Notes under the pieces: model-generated
Seen by the model: the letters and a program-made list of their open reading frames with translations, nothing else
Databases searched by the model: none
What the model was told of the DNA's origin: nothing
Shown: piece by piece, positions 7,277 through 16,015 of the stretch
Numbering within the stretch: the first letter of the stretch is position 1
How the letters are laid out: the number at the start of each line of letters is the position of its first letter
DNA from: Opitutaceae bacterium
GTDB lineage: Bacteria > Verrucomicrobiota > Verrucomicrobiia > Opitutales > Opitutaceae
DNA length: 48,271 bases
Reading direction: 5' to 3'
NCBI GenBank assembly: GCA_005799525.1
Contig: SYGN01000062.1
Location: forward strand, 1-48,271
Position numbers and translations under genes: made by a program

Positions 7277-8463
7277 GCGACGCACTCCTCGCTCTCAAAC
7301 GCGGCCATCAGCTCCGCCCCAACCGCATCAGCGAGTAATCGGCCGCGATTCGTTAAACGGACGATCGCACCTGTCCTAGTGGCCAACTGTTCATTTACTA
7401 ATCTGCGCAGCAAGTCATCGACCGCCACCCACGGAGCATCCGGGCAGCGCTCCCGCCAGTGGGCGACATCCACTCCGGCGTTCATCCGCAGGCCAAAAAT
7501 CAACGCGTCTTCGGTCAGCAGGGCCGGCGTCAGCGCGACCCGGTCTTCCGTCACCCGATCACCGTGGGCGACGTTCGTCTGCCATTTCTCCAAATCAGCG
7601 ATATTCCCACCCCGCCAACCACCGTGTTGTGACGCGGCGGATGGTCCGAGGCCCACCCACTCGTTCATGTGCCATGTGTTCAGGTTATGGAGGCAGGCCT
7701 GGCCCGGGCGGGCGAAGTTGGAAACCTCATACTGCGCATAACCCGCCGCCCCGAGTTGCGCCCACGTCTGCTCATAGAGCCGGACCTCATGATCCGGGTC
7801 CAATTTCACCCGCCCTTGAGACAGCTTAACCCATAGTTTGGTGTCCTCCTCAAACGTGAGACAATACGTCGAGAGATGATCGGGTGCCCGGGAAACCGCC
7901 TCGCGCACATCCGCCGCCCACTCCTCAGCTGTCTGACCGGGCAAAGTGAACATGAGATCCAAGTTCACACTGGGAAAACCCGCTGCGCGCACGCGGTCAT
8001 AAGCTCGATCGATCTGTTCGACGGAATGCTGCCGTCCGAGGGCATCAAGGAGCGCCGGCTGAAAACTCTGGACGCCCATCGACACGCGGGTAACCCCGAT
8101 TACCCGCAGCACCGTCAGTCGCTCTTCGGTAACCGAACCCGGCGCGAGCTCGACCGTCCACTCCAACGGAGTACCACCGCAACGCGCCCGGACGATCGCA
8201 CCAAGCTTCTCCAAGTCTCGCGCCCCCAGCAGACCCGGCGTGCCGCCGCCCCAGAAAACGGTCGTGACGGGACGCATCCAAGCCACCAGCGAAGCCTCAG
8301 TCGCGACGCAATCCAAGTAACGCTCGATGCTCCCGGCGGTCGGTTGCGTTTGGTAGAATGCACAGAAATCGCACGTCGAGGCACAGAACGGCACGTGCAC
8401 GTAAAAGCCCAGCGGGGCGTGCGCTGAGGAAGCTTTGGCTTGCGCTGGGACGAGGCCGCTCAT
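7273..8463 (-). CDS. hemW: HemW-like radical SAM protein
   Basis: The 396-residue product is a member of the HemW / oxygen-independent coproporphyrinogen oxidase-like radical SAM family. HemW proteins bind haem and the [4Fe-4S]-AdoMet cluster and are thought to be haem chaperones, while true HemN oxidises coproporphyrinogen III. The cluster Cys residues are C27, C31 and C34 (FCASTCDFCAF). FWGGGTPGLL (glycine-rich SAM motif), VSMGVQSF, LDLMFTLPGQT, and a C-terminal HemN_C-like winged region (ALIFGLRMNAGVD) follow. The short Cys motif CxxxCxxC with F fits HemW better than HemN. First gene of a four-gene overlapping operon running to the M23 peptidase. Confidence 0.88.
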   Translation of the reverse strand: MSGLVPAQAKASSAHAPLGFYVHVPFCASTCDFCAFYQTQPTAGSIERYLDCVATEASLVAWMRPVTTVFWGGGTPGLLGARDLEKLGAIVRARCGGTPLEWTVELAPGSVTEERLTVLRVIGVTRVSMGVQSFQPALLDALGRQHSVEQIDRAYDRVRAAGFPSVNLDLMFTLPGQTAEEWAADVREAVSRAPDHLSTYCLTFEEDTKLWVKLSQGRVKLDPDHEVRLYEQTWAQLGAAGYAQYEVSNFARPGQACLHNLNTWHMNEWVGLGPSAASQHGGWRGGNIADLEKWQTNVAHGDRVTEDRVALTPALLTEDALIFGLRMNAGVDVAHWRERCPDAPWVAVDDLLRRLVNEQLATRTGAIVRLTNRGRLLADAVGAELMAAFESEECVA

Positions 8464-8509
8464 TACTAACGCGTTTTAGTTAGCCAATTTTTCTTCACTT
8501 CAGGACACA

Positions 8510-9433
8510 ATGCACACCAACCGAATTTCTCCCGCGAGGAAAATCCTCGCCTGGCTCGCCGCCAACGCCGTTTTCGCGCTCCTTGCGGGCTGCGATACGG
8601 TCACGCTGACGAACCTGACGCCCGGATCGATGCCGGAGAATCCGTCACAAATCTACACGTTCACCCTCCGGGTGACGCCGCGGACAAATACCGTCCCCCT
8701 CACCTCGATCGCGCCTCACGTCATCGTCGACGGCAAGAGTTTCGACATGAAGAGAAGCCCGATTGGCGAAGGCATTTTTGAATTCGAATATCAAGTGCCC
8801 TCGGGCCGTGACACGCTGGCCTATTATTTCCTCGTCAATTACCTCGTCGAGGGGAACAACCTTCAGACCCCCCTCGAGGTCTACACGGACCTCACGCGCA
8901 CGAAGATCGTCCGTCGCTACGTACTCTCGCTGGAGGTTAACCGTGGCCCTGTCGGTTCACGCGTCAGTGTGTTGGGTCGGGGCTTCACCCCCCAAGATAC
9001 GGTCAACTTCAACGGCTCGCCGGCCCGCACAGTTTGCGAATCCCCGAACGCCCTCAGCTTTTTCGTGCCGCCGCTGGAAAGCGGACGTAATTATCAAATC
9101 ACACTCAATAGCGCCGCCGGCAATTCGCCGATCGGTTCCTTCCGCATCGATGCGAGCAGTGTTTCGGTCACTCCGTCTTCGCTCACGCTGCGGACTGGTT
9201 CCAAGCAAACCCTGACCTTTAGCATTCCGAACGCCGCACCACCCGGGGGTACCTTGCTCGATATAGCGACCAACGTACCGGACAGCATCATCATGCCTGA
9301 GGTGATTGTTGCGCAGGGCCAAACCAGCGTCACCGTGACCGTCGAAGGCGGAAAGCCCGGAAATGGCAGTCTGTTTCTCAAGGGCTTTGGTTCGGGCGAG
9401 GTCAACGTGGCGGTGAGCGTCACCGCGCGATAA
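8510..9433 (+). CDS. Lipoprotein with an IPT/TIG-like domain
   Basis: The 307-residue product has a long N-terminal region, then a hydrophobic stretch ending in a lipobox (VFALLAGC, Cys28), so it should be a lipid-anchored envelope protein. The first half (IYTFTLRVTPRTNTVPL... IVDGKSFDM... FEFEYQVPSGRDTLAYYFLVNY) looks like a beta-sandwich. The middle (RGPVGSRVSVLGRGFTPQDTVNFNG) is a classic IPT/TIG fold strand pattern, and the C-terminus is another beta-rich segment (VIVAQGQTSVTVTVEGG). No catalytic motif is visible. It is divergent from hemW and faces an intrinsic terminator. Confidence 0.7.
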   Translation: MHTNRISPARKILAWLAANAVFALLAGCDTVTLTNLTPGSMPENPSQIYTFTLRVTPRTNTVPLTSIAPHVIVDGKSFDMKRSPIGEGIFEFEYQVPSGRDTLAYYFLVNYLVEGNNLQTPLEVYTDLTRTKIVRRYVLSLEVNRGPVGSRVSVLGRGFTPQDTVNFNGSPARTVCESPNALSFFVPPLESGRNYQITLNSAAGNSPIGSFRIDASSVSVTPSSLTLRTGSKQTLTFSIPNAAPPGGTLLDIATNVPDSIIMPEVIVAQGQTSVTVTVEGGKPGNGSLFLKGFGSGEVNVAVSVTAR

Positions 9434-9460
9434 GACCCGCCATCATCGCACTCCTTTCCG

Positions 9461-9494
9461 TAGGGCGGGTCGCAAGGCCTGCCCTATTTTTTTT
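9461..9494 (+). terminator. Intrinsic terminator after the TIG lipoprotein gene
   Basis: TAGGGCGGG (9461-9469) and CCTGCCCTA (9478-9486) form a 9-bp stem with one G-T pair, followed by eight T. It sits between two converging genes, and the T-run reaches into the last codons of the EEP gene. Confidence 0.8.
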
Positions 9495-10404
9495 GCCCAA
9501 ACTGCAAGGTCAGCGTCACCGGCCGATGATCGCTGGCCGCGCGCACACCGTCGCCGTCAAAAATTTTCGCTACGCCGCCTTCGACCGCAGATCGCAGGCC
9601 CGGCGAGACGAGCACATAGTCAACTCTCGTATAGGTATCATCGCGACGAAACGCGTGGGTCCACGTCTCGCCTCGCGAATCCGCTGCCGGCAGCAACTCG
9701 GTGATCACCGTCTTGCCCCGCACATGGAGCCGTTCGAGCGGCTTACTTGACTTGCTGTCATTGCAGTCACCGAGAATGACAAAACGCGCCTTCACCGGCA
9801 CCGGAAAACGCTTGAGCACCCGGTCCCGCACGGCCGTAGCTTCCCCGATGCGCCGGATGGTCGAGAGCGCATCGTCGGGACGATCCGTAAAGCGACTTTT
9901 TAGGTGCACGGCAAAAATCGTCACGTCCTCCTCCACCGTGGCGATCGTCACTTCTAGGAGCCCGCGCTTAACTCGCTCCTTCGCGCCGAAGTAGGTAAAC
10001 TCAAGGTCGGAGTGCGTGGTCACCGCCTTGAGCGGACGTCGCGAGAGCAGCGCCACATGGCGATCCGCGTCGGCCGCCTCCGCAAGCGCCACGTGGGGGT
10101 AGTCGAGCCCCTCGGCCTTTAAGTCTCGCTGCAGTTCGTCCAGATAAGCACGCGGACCCATTTCTTGGAGCACAAGCACGTCGGCATTGAGTGCGCGCAT
10201 CACGGTCCGCAGAGCGCGTTTTTCCGACTCCGGCTTCGGATAATCTTTGCGATATCCCGCCTCCGTCATCCGGTTAGTCGAGACATAATTCTCAATGTTG
10301 TAGGTGGCCATGGTCAGCACCTCAGCTTGTAGCCGGACCCCGACAAAAAACCCGCTAAGCAGCCATCCGACCAAACACAGGCGCATGGTCTCGCTTGGCT
10401 TCAT
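9484..10404 (-). CDS. Secreted endonuclease/exonuclease/phosphatase-family protein
   Basis: The 306-residue product has a signal peptide (about residues 1-28, FFVGVRLQAE) and an EEP domain, the fold of DNase I, exonuclease III and sphingomyelinases. Motifs: MATYNIENYV (first metal-binding Asn), LVLQEMG (Glu), the AVHLKSRF strand with its His, VILGDCNDSKSSKPL (GDxN), and the C-terminal ASDHRPVTLTL (SDHxP). Being exported, it may act on extracellular DNA or phosphate esters. The substrate is not predictable. Its start lies 21 bases after the M48 gene, so the two are likely co-transcribed. Confidence 0.85.
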   Translation of the reverse strand: MKPSETMRLCLVGWLLSGFFVGVRLQAEVLTMATYNIENYVSTNRMTEAGYRKDYPKPESEKRALRTVMRALNADVLVLQEMGPRAYLDELQRDLKAEGLDYPHVALAEAADADRHVALLSRRPLKAVTTHSDLEFTYFGAKERVKRGLLEVTIATVEEDVTIFAVHLKSRFTDRPDDALSTIRRIGEATAVRDRVLKRFPVPVKARFVILGDCNDSKSSKPLERLHVRGKTVITELLPAADSRGETWTHAFRRDDTYTRVDYVLVSPGLRSAVEGGVAKIFDGDGVRAASDHRPVTLTLQFGQKK

Positions 10405-10425
10405 GAACTCCCGCGAAGCGGCGGG

Positions 10426-11679
10426 TCAGAGCTTGGCCAGCGCGCCTTCGCGTTCGACCAGCGTGGGGTGTGAGTAGTGAAACGCGCTGAACCACGGATG
10501 CGGCGTGAGGTTGCTCAAATTTTTCTGAGCCAGTTTGCGCAACGCACCGACCATCGCCGCCGGCCCGCCCACGGCTTGGCTGGCGAACGCATCCGCCTCG
10601 TACTCGTGCTGGCGCGAAAGCGCATTCATGAGTGGCGAAAACCAGAATGTTACGAGGCCGCTCAAGAGCCCAAAGAGTAGAAACGAAGGAGCGAGCTCGC
10701 CCTCCGGAAACCCGAACGAGCGGTTAAACCACGAACTCCGCGCGAGCCAAGCGACGACCCCGAAGCCGCCGAACATCATGGCCGCCGACATCGCGATCAT
10801 CTTCGGAATGTGTCCGCGGCGATAGTGCCCGATCTCATGCGCCAAGACGGCTTCAAGTTCTTCCGCCGTCAGCTGCGCGATGAGCGTGTCGAAGAGAACG
10901 ATCCGCCGAAACCGCCCGAAACCAGTGAAGTAGGCGTTGGAATGGCACGAGCGCTTCGATCCGTCGATGACCTCGATCGTCGACGCCCGAAATCCCGTGC
11001 GATCGCCGAGCGCCAAGAGCCGCTCGCGCAAATCGCCCTCCGGCAGCGGATTGAGCTCGTTAAAAAGCGGTAAGATCAACTTGGGATACAACACGAGCAT
11101 CAGCAGCTGAAAACCAAACATTAAGCCGAAGCCCCAGAGCCACCACGAGGGGCCCGTCCACTTCACCAGCGAGAGCAAGGCCCAGAGCAGCGGAAAACCG
11201 ATCGCGAACATCAGCACCGTGCCCTTGATTTTGTCCATCACCCAAAGTCCCACCGTGCTCTTGTTAAACCCAAATTTTTCCTCGAGACGAAACTGCTCCC
11301 ACCACTCAAACGGCAGCGAGGGCACTGACAGCAGCAGCATGGCCAGCAAGACGAACACGGCGTGGCTCCAGACGGCCTGCGCCCCGCCCCAACCAACCGC
11401 CCAAGCGAACAACCACGGCAACACCCCGCCAAAAAGCACCATCGCCGTCACGACCGCGTCAAAAATCCCGGTGATCACGCCAAAGCGCGATTTCGCCAAG
11501 GTGTAGGCCACAGATTTCTGATAGGTCTCCAAATCCATCATGGCCGCGGCGGCCGCGGGCGGGGCTTCCGCGTGGCGGCGCACTTCCGCGCGATTGAGTG
11601 CCGACAGAGCGAGTTCGCCGGCGAGCCGCAACACCATGAGCACCGCAGTAATCGAAAGGACTAACAGCATGCCGACCAA
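10426..11679 (-). CDS. M48-family zinc protease of the inner membrane (Ste24/CAAX-protease-like)
   Basis: The 417-residue product has several transmembrane segments (residues about 1-20, 70-90, 100-120, 150-200, 290-310, 330-350) and the zinc motif HEIGH (in VLAHEIGHYRRGH, near residue 282), with the third ligand in EYEADAFA near residue 367. Sequence order, with an N-terminal membrane domain (RLEEKFGFNKST) before the protease, is that of Ste24/CAAX prenyl protease 1. In bacteria such proteins act in membrane protein quality control. The first upstream ATG is used; the start is not certain. It is divergent from xseB. Confidence 0.85.
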   Translation of the reverse strand: MVGMLLVLSITAVLMVLRLAGELALSALNRAEVRRHAEAPPAAAAAMMDLETYQKSVAYTLAKSRFGVITGIFDAVVTAMVLFGGVLPWLFAWAVGWGGAQAVWSHAVFVLLAMLLLSVPSLPFEWWEQFRLEEKFGFNKSTVGLWVMDKIKGTVLMFAIGFPLLWALLSLVKWTGPSWWLWGFGLMFGFQLLMLVLYPKLILPLFNELNPLPEGDLRERLLALGDRTGFRASTIEVIDGSKRSCHSNAYFTGFGRFRRIVLFDTLIAQLTAEELEAVLAHEIGHYRRGHIPKMIAMSAAMMFGGFGVVAWLARSSWFNRSFGFPEGELAPSFLLFGLLSGLVTFWFSPLMNALSRQHEYEADAFASQAVGGPAAMVGALRKLAQKNLSNLTPHPWFSAFHYSHPTLVEREGALAKL

Positions 11680-11714
11680 TCCATGCGAAACCGTCGCGGC
11701 TGCCAGCCCAAAGA

Positions 11715-11999
11715 TTGTTTGAAATGCCAGAGCTCCGCCGCATCTTCCACCGCGTGGAAGCCAAAGAAGCTAAACTATCGTTCGAGCACGCCCTCGGAAA
11801 ACTCGAGTCCATCGTTGAATCGATGGAGTCCGGCGACGTGCCGCTGTCCGAGTTGCTCGCCCGATTTGAAGAAGGCAGTAAGCTGCTCAAAGTATGCGAG
11901 GCACGGCTCAAGGACGCCGAGCTTAAAATCGAGCAGCTCAAAAAACAAAAAGACGGCAAGATCGCCTTCGAAAAATTCGAGACCACCCGAGAAGACTAA
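11715..11999 (+). CDS. xseB: Exodeoxyribonuclease VII small subunit
   Basis: The 94-residue product is an XseB homologue: LSFEHALGKLESIVESMESGDVPLSELLARFEEGSKLL matches the helical hairpin, followed by LKDAELKIEQLKK. With XseA (not in this window) it forms ExoVII, which trims single-stranded DNA. The first 18 residues are not typical; an internal ATG at 11724 could be used. It lies 6 bases before dxs, an xseB-dxs order also known from other bacteria (xseB-ispA-dxs), so they are likely one operon. Confidence 0.88.
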   Translation: MFEMPELRRIFHRVEAKEAKLSFEHALGKLESIVESMESGDVPLSELLARFEEGSKLLKVCEARLKDAELKIEQLKKQKDGKIAFEKFETTRED

Positions 12000-12005
12000 G
12001 CAACG

Positions 12006-13943
12006 ATGACCGCACCCGTCCCCCCCCTCCACCCTCGCCTGCTGGACGCCATCCACAGCCCTGAAGACGTCAAAGCCCTTGCCCCTGCCCAGCTCCCGCA
12101 ACTCGCTGAGGAAATCCGCGCCGAGCTCATCGCCGTGACCGCGAAAAATGGCGGTCATATCGGCCCCAACCTCGGCGTCGTCGAACTGACTATCGCCCTC
12201 CACCGCGCGTTCAGCACACCCGAAGACCAGTTCGTGTTCGACGTCGCCCATCAGGGCTATGTCCACAAGCTGCTGACGGGCCGCGGCGGCGACTTCTTCA
12301 GAAAACTGCGCCAAACTGGTGGCGCCAGCGGTTTTCTCTACCGCAGCGAGAGCCCGCATGATTCGTTCGGCGCCGGGCACGCCGGCACCGCACTTTCCGC
12401 CGCACTCGGCATGGCTACGGCCCGCGACCTGCGCGGCTCACATGAGCACGTGGTCGCTGTCTGCGGCGATGCGGCCTTCACCTGCGGCATCACCCTCGAA
12501 GCCCTCAACAATGTCGTCTCCTCCACGAAACGCTTGATCGTGATCCTCAACGACAATGAGTGGTCGATCGCAAAAAATGTCGGCGCCATTTCCAGGTACC
12601 TGAACCGCATCAGCACAAATCCGACCTACAACAAGCTTCATCACGACGTCGAGGCCTTCTTCAAGAGCTTTCCGACCGGCGTAGAAATGAACCGCGTTTA
12701 CACCAAATGGAAGCGCGAGACCAAGGACTTCTTCGTCGAGTCTTCGCTCTTCGAGAAGTTTGGTCTCCGCTACCTAGGCCCCGTAGACGGCCACGATCTC
12801 CACGCGCTCCAAAAGAATCTCGAATTCGCGAAGCATTGCGACGTGCCCGTGATCATCCACGTCCTGACAAAAAAGGGCAAAGGCCTCGAGGCCGCTGTCG
12901 ACCATCCCGAAAAATTTCATGGCGCTTCCCCCTTCGACCCCGTCAGCGGCGAGAGCAGGAAAGCAGTCGTGGGCGCGCCGCCGAATTACCAAGACGTCTT
13001 CGGCGAAGCCCTCGTCAGGTTTGCCCGGGCGAATCCAAATATTCTGGGGATCACCGGCGCGATGCCCAGCGGCACGGGGTTGGTGCATCTCTCCACCGCC
13101 GTGCCGAAACAATTCTTTGATGTCGGGATTGCGGAGGAGCACGCCGTCCTCTTCGCCGCCGGATTGGCGACCAAGGGATTTCGCCCCGTGTGCGCCATCT
13201 ACTCCACCTTTCTCCAACGCGCCTACGACCAAATCATCCACGACGTCGCGCTGCAAAACCTCCCCGTGACCTTTTGTATGGACCGGGCGGGACTGTCCCC
13301 CAATGACGGCCCGACCCACCACGGCCTCTTCGACCTAGCGTATCTGCGTTGCGTGCCCAATGCGACGATCATGCAGCCGAAGGACGAGGACGAACTCGTG
13401 GATATGCTCCATACCAGTCTCCAACTACCCGGCCCCGGCTTCATCCGCTATCCCCGTGGTGCCGGCACCGGCGTAAAAATCAAAGCCCAACCCGTAACAC
13501 TGCCCATCGGTCACGCCGAGGTTTTACGCGAAGGTTCTAACATCATGATCTGGGCCCTCGGCAGCATGGTGCCAGACGCGCTCAAACTCGCCGAGCGCCT
13601 CGCCTTTGAAGAGAATATTTCTGTCGGTGTCGTCAACGCGCGTTTCGTCAAGCCCCTCGACCGCGCGCTTCTCCTCAGTCATGCGGCCTGCATTCCCCTG
13701 CTCGTCACCATGGAAGATCACGTGGTCGCCGGTGGTTTTGGCAGCGCGGTTCTCGAGGCACTGCACGAATCCGATTGTCCTGTGGCCGTCGAGCGCCTCG
13801 GTTGGCCTGACAAATTTGTCGAACACGGCAGCAGCGTGGACATTCTCCGCGCCGCCTACGGACTCTCGCCCGATGCCCTGTGTCGCCGGGTCGTCGCGCG
13901 TTGGCGCAACCTCAGCGCTGAGCGCATCGCCGCCGACGTCTGA
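12006..13943 (+). CDS. dxs: 1-deoxy-D-xylulose-5-phosphate synthase
   Basis: The 645-residue product catalyses the first step of the MEP isoprenoid pathway, joining pyruvate and glyceraldehyde 3-phosphate with ThDP. Landmarks: GGHIGPNLGVVELTIALH (substrate His), HQGYVHKLLTGR, DSFGAGHAGTALSAALG, the ThDP motif CGDAAFTCG...ILNDNEWSI (residues 154-184), YLGPVDGHDLHAL, TGAMPSGTGL, DVGIAEEHAVLFAAGLA, DRAGLSPNDGPTHHGLFDLAY, and MEDHVVAGGFGSAVLEAL. The ThDP-binding GDG is GDA here (residues 154-156), a mild deviation. Size is normal (about 630). It sits directly after xseB. Confidence 0.97.
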   Translation: MTAPVPPLHPRLLDAIHSPEDVKALAPAQLPQLAEEIRAELIAVTAKNGGHIGPNLGVVELTIALHRAFSTPEDQFVFDVAHQGYVHKLLTGRGGDFFRKLRQTGGASGFLYRSESPHDSFGAGHAGTALSAALGMATARDLRGSHEHVVAVCGDAAFTCGITLEALNNVVSSTKRLIVILNDNEWSIAKNVGAISRYLNRISTNPTYNKLHHDVEAFFKSFPTGVEMNRVYTKWKRETKDFFVESSLFEKFGLRYLGPVDGHDLHALQKNLEFAKHCDVPVIIHVLTKKGKGLEAAVDHPEKFHGASPFDPVSGESRKAVVGAPPNYQDVFGEALVRFARANPNILGITGAMPSGTGLVHLSTAVPKQFFDVGIAEEHAVLFAAGLATKGFRPVCAIYSTFLQRAYDQIIHDVALQNLPVTFCMDRAGLSPNDGPTHHGLFDLAYLRCVPNATIMQPKDEDELVDMLHTSLQLPGPGFIRYPRGAGTGVKIKAQPVTLPIGHAEVLREGSNIMIWALGSMVPDALKLAERLAFEENISVGVVNARFVKPLDRALLLSHAACIPLLVTMEDHVVAGGFGSAVLEALHESDCPVAVERLGWPDKFVEHGSSVDILRAAYGLSPDALCRRVVARWRNLSAERIAADV

Positions 13944-13962
13944 GCCAAGACCGATCGCGGGA

Positions 13963-16011
13963 CTACGGCACGACGTAGACCTCCACCAACGCCTCTCCGG
14001 TCGTGTTGCCGAATCCGGAAACTTGGATGGTGTAGGCCCCGCTGGAGAGGGTCAGGAGTGCGGCGCAATCCGCACTCCCTTCTACCAGCGGAAAGGCTCC
14101 GACTGACGCCGCGGCCGCCGCGATATCCGCTTTTTGGACACCCGCCGACCACCCGGAATTAGTCAGCCTCTGCGCCTGTCCGGAAAAAACTGTCATGCTC
14201 GGCCGAGCCAGTGCCCCCGTCACACCGAAGCCTGCCAAGCCCGGCCCGACCACCCGCACGAGCACGCGGACCGGATCACTGCCGCCGATGACGAGTCCCG
14301 GAATGAGCATCTTGTCGCCGGTCCCGACCTGCGCACGCGCCGACAGATTGACGAGTCGCGCGCCCTGCACACTCACGGTTGCCTCGTAGACCTCGAGCAA
14401 CGCGATCCCCGAGTCACTGGCAGACCCGCCGAGGGAGGCGGTGTAGACGCCGCCCGGCAGCGCACCGAGCACCACGGCATCTTTGCTTCCCGCCGGTAGG
14501 ACAAAAGCCCCGACAGCGGCCGCCGTCGTCATGATTTGCGCCACGTTATTTCCGCTCCCCCAATCATCGTTGGCCAACAACACATCCGCCGAACCCAACG
14601 GTTGCACCACGAGCGTTGGATCGCGCAACGGATTGGACACCCCGAGCGGTTCCAAGGTCGGCCCGATCGCGCGAACCAAGTAATGCTTGGTGCCCTCGCC
14701 TTTCGTCACGAAACCCGCAATCAGGGGCACCCCATTTCCTGCCTGCGCCCGCGTCGCGAGATTGATCAACCGTCCACCGTCGGCTGGCGCGGGCACTTGA
14801 CCCGAACGCACCGCATCGCGTCGGAACATCGGCCACCGCGACTGAGCCGATGCCGGCGCCCCGGAGCCGTTGAACGAATAGAGTTTCCCATCGATCGACC
14901 CCACATACACCGCACCGTCGGGCCCCACGGCCGGGGACGACTCAATCAGATCACCCGTGTCGTAGGCCCACTTGATCAGTCCGGTTTCCGGGAAGACGGC
15001 ACGCACCCGACCATCGTCCGCGCCAAAAATAATCGTGCCATCGCTCCGCACTGCGGCGCTGGAAAAAATCGCTCCGCCCACGCTCACACTCCACTTCATC
15101 GTGCCATCCGGATTCACGGCATAAAAATTCTTATCGAAGCTCCCGAAATATATCATGCGGTCGGGACCGATGGCCGGCGACGCTTGGACTTGGCCCCCGG
15201 TTCTAAATTTCCATTTGATAGCACCGTCCTCCGGAGCGAGTGCGTACAGGAAACCATCATACGAACCGACGTAGATCGTGCCGTCGACGTCGATCGCGGG
15301 GGAAGATGCCACGGTCGACAGCGTCTCGACCTGCCACTTCTTGGAACCGTCGGGATTGATCGCATAAATCGAGCGGTCGTTTGACCCAAAATAAATAGTG
15401 CCGTCAGCGGCCACCGCCGGTGATGATTCAATGGAGTTCCGGGCCAGAAATTTCCACCGCTCAACGCCGTCCTTGCTGACGGCATGCAACCCGTAGTCAT
15501 CCGAGCCGATGTAGATGGTCCCATCCGGACCGACCGCCGGCGAACTGATCACAATCGCCCCCACGGACAGTTTCCATTTTTCCAGTCCAGTCGCTCCGTT
15601 CACGGCATAGAGATTTCCATTCCAACATCCGAAGTAGACCGTTCCGTCCGCTCCGATCGCCGGTGCCGAGTCCACCCATTGGCGAGTCCGGAACGTCCAC
15701 TTGATCGAACCATCCTTCCCGTTGACCGCCTGGAGCATTCCATCCTGCGGCATGCTATCAATCTCCACGCCGACAAAGATGGTGCCATCAGCTCCGACCG
15801 CTGGAGACGAATACACATATCCGCGGGTGCTCGCCATCTTCGAAGCCCAACGCAAGGAGCCATCAGCCTGCGCGAACACCCTTTCGGCGATTGCTCCGCA
15901 CAGCAGCAAGGACAACCACATCGGCCAACCCAACGACCGACGAACCGGCGGACCCGCGCATTTCCCCGGCCGGTCAGCTCTGGTAATAACGTGAGCGAGC
16001 CCCGTTCGCAT
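13963..16011 (-). CDS. Secreted PQQ-like beta-propeller protein with two C-terminal Verrucomicrobia-type repeats
   Basis: The 682-residue product starts with a signal peptide (SLLLCGAIAERVFAQ, ending near residue 48; an internal Met at 31 may be the real start). About residues 55-400 form seven to eight propeller blades of the form SSPAVGPDGTIYIGSDDYGLHAV...G..KWKF. After a linker (RWPMFRRDAVRSGQVP) come two copies of a ~130-residue repeat, each starting RL(I/V)NL(A/S)(T/A)RAQ(A/V)G(T/N)G and containing RAIGPTLEPLGV or RVVGPGLAGFGV. The second ends EALVEVYVVP. Such repeats end many surface proteins in Opitutaceae. It follows the histidine kinase gene by 4 bases, so they are one operon. No haem c or dehydrogenase residues are seen. 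Confidence 0.85.
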   Translation of the reverse strand: MRTGLAHVITRADRPGKCAGPPVRRSLGWPMWLSLLLCGAIAERVFAQADGSLRWASKMASTRGYVYSSPAVGADGTIFVGVEIDSMPQDGMLQAVNGKDGSIKWTFRTRQWVDSAPAIGADGTVYFGCWNGNLYAVNGATGLEKWKLSVGAIVISSPAVGPDGTIYIGSDDYGLHAVSKDGVERWKFLARNSIESSPAVAADGTIYFGSNDRSIYAINPDGSKKWQVETLSTVASSPAIDVDGTIYVGSYDGFLYALAPEDGAIKWKFRTGGQVQASPAIGPDRMIYFGSFDKNFYAVNPDGTMKWSVSVGGAIFSSAAVRSDGTIIFGADDGRVRAVFPETGLIKWAYDTGDLIESSPAVGPDGAVYVGSIDGKLYSFNGSGAPASAQSRWPMFRRDAVRSGQVPAPADGGRLINLATRAQAGNGVPLIAGFVTKGEGTKHYLVRAIGPTLEPLGVSNPLRDPTLVVQPLGSADVLLANDDWGSGNNVAQIMTTAAAVGAFVLPAGSKDAVVLGALPGGVYTASLGGSASDSGIALLEVYEATVSVQGARLVNLSARAQVGTGDKMLIPGLVIGGSDPVRVLVRVVGPGLAGFGVTGALARPSMTVFSGQAQRLTNSGWSAGVQKADIAAAAASVGAFPLVEGSADCAALLTLSSGAYTIQVSGFGNTTGEALVEVYVVP

Positions 16012-16015
16012 GCGA

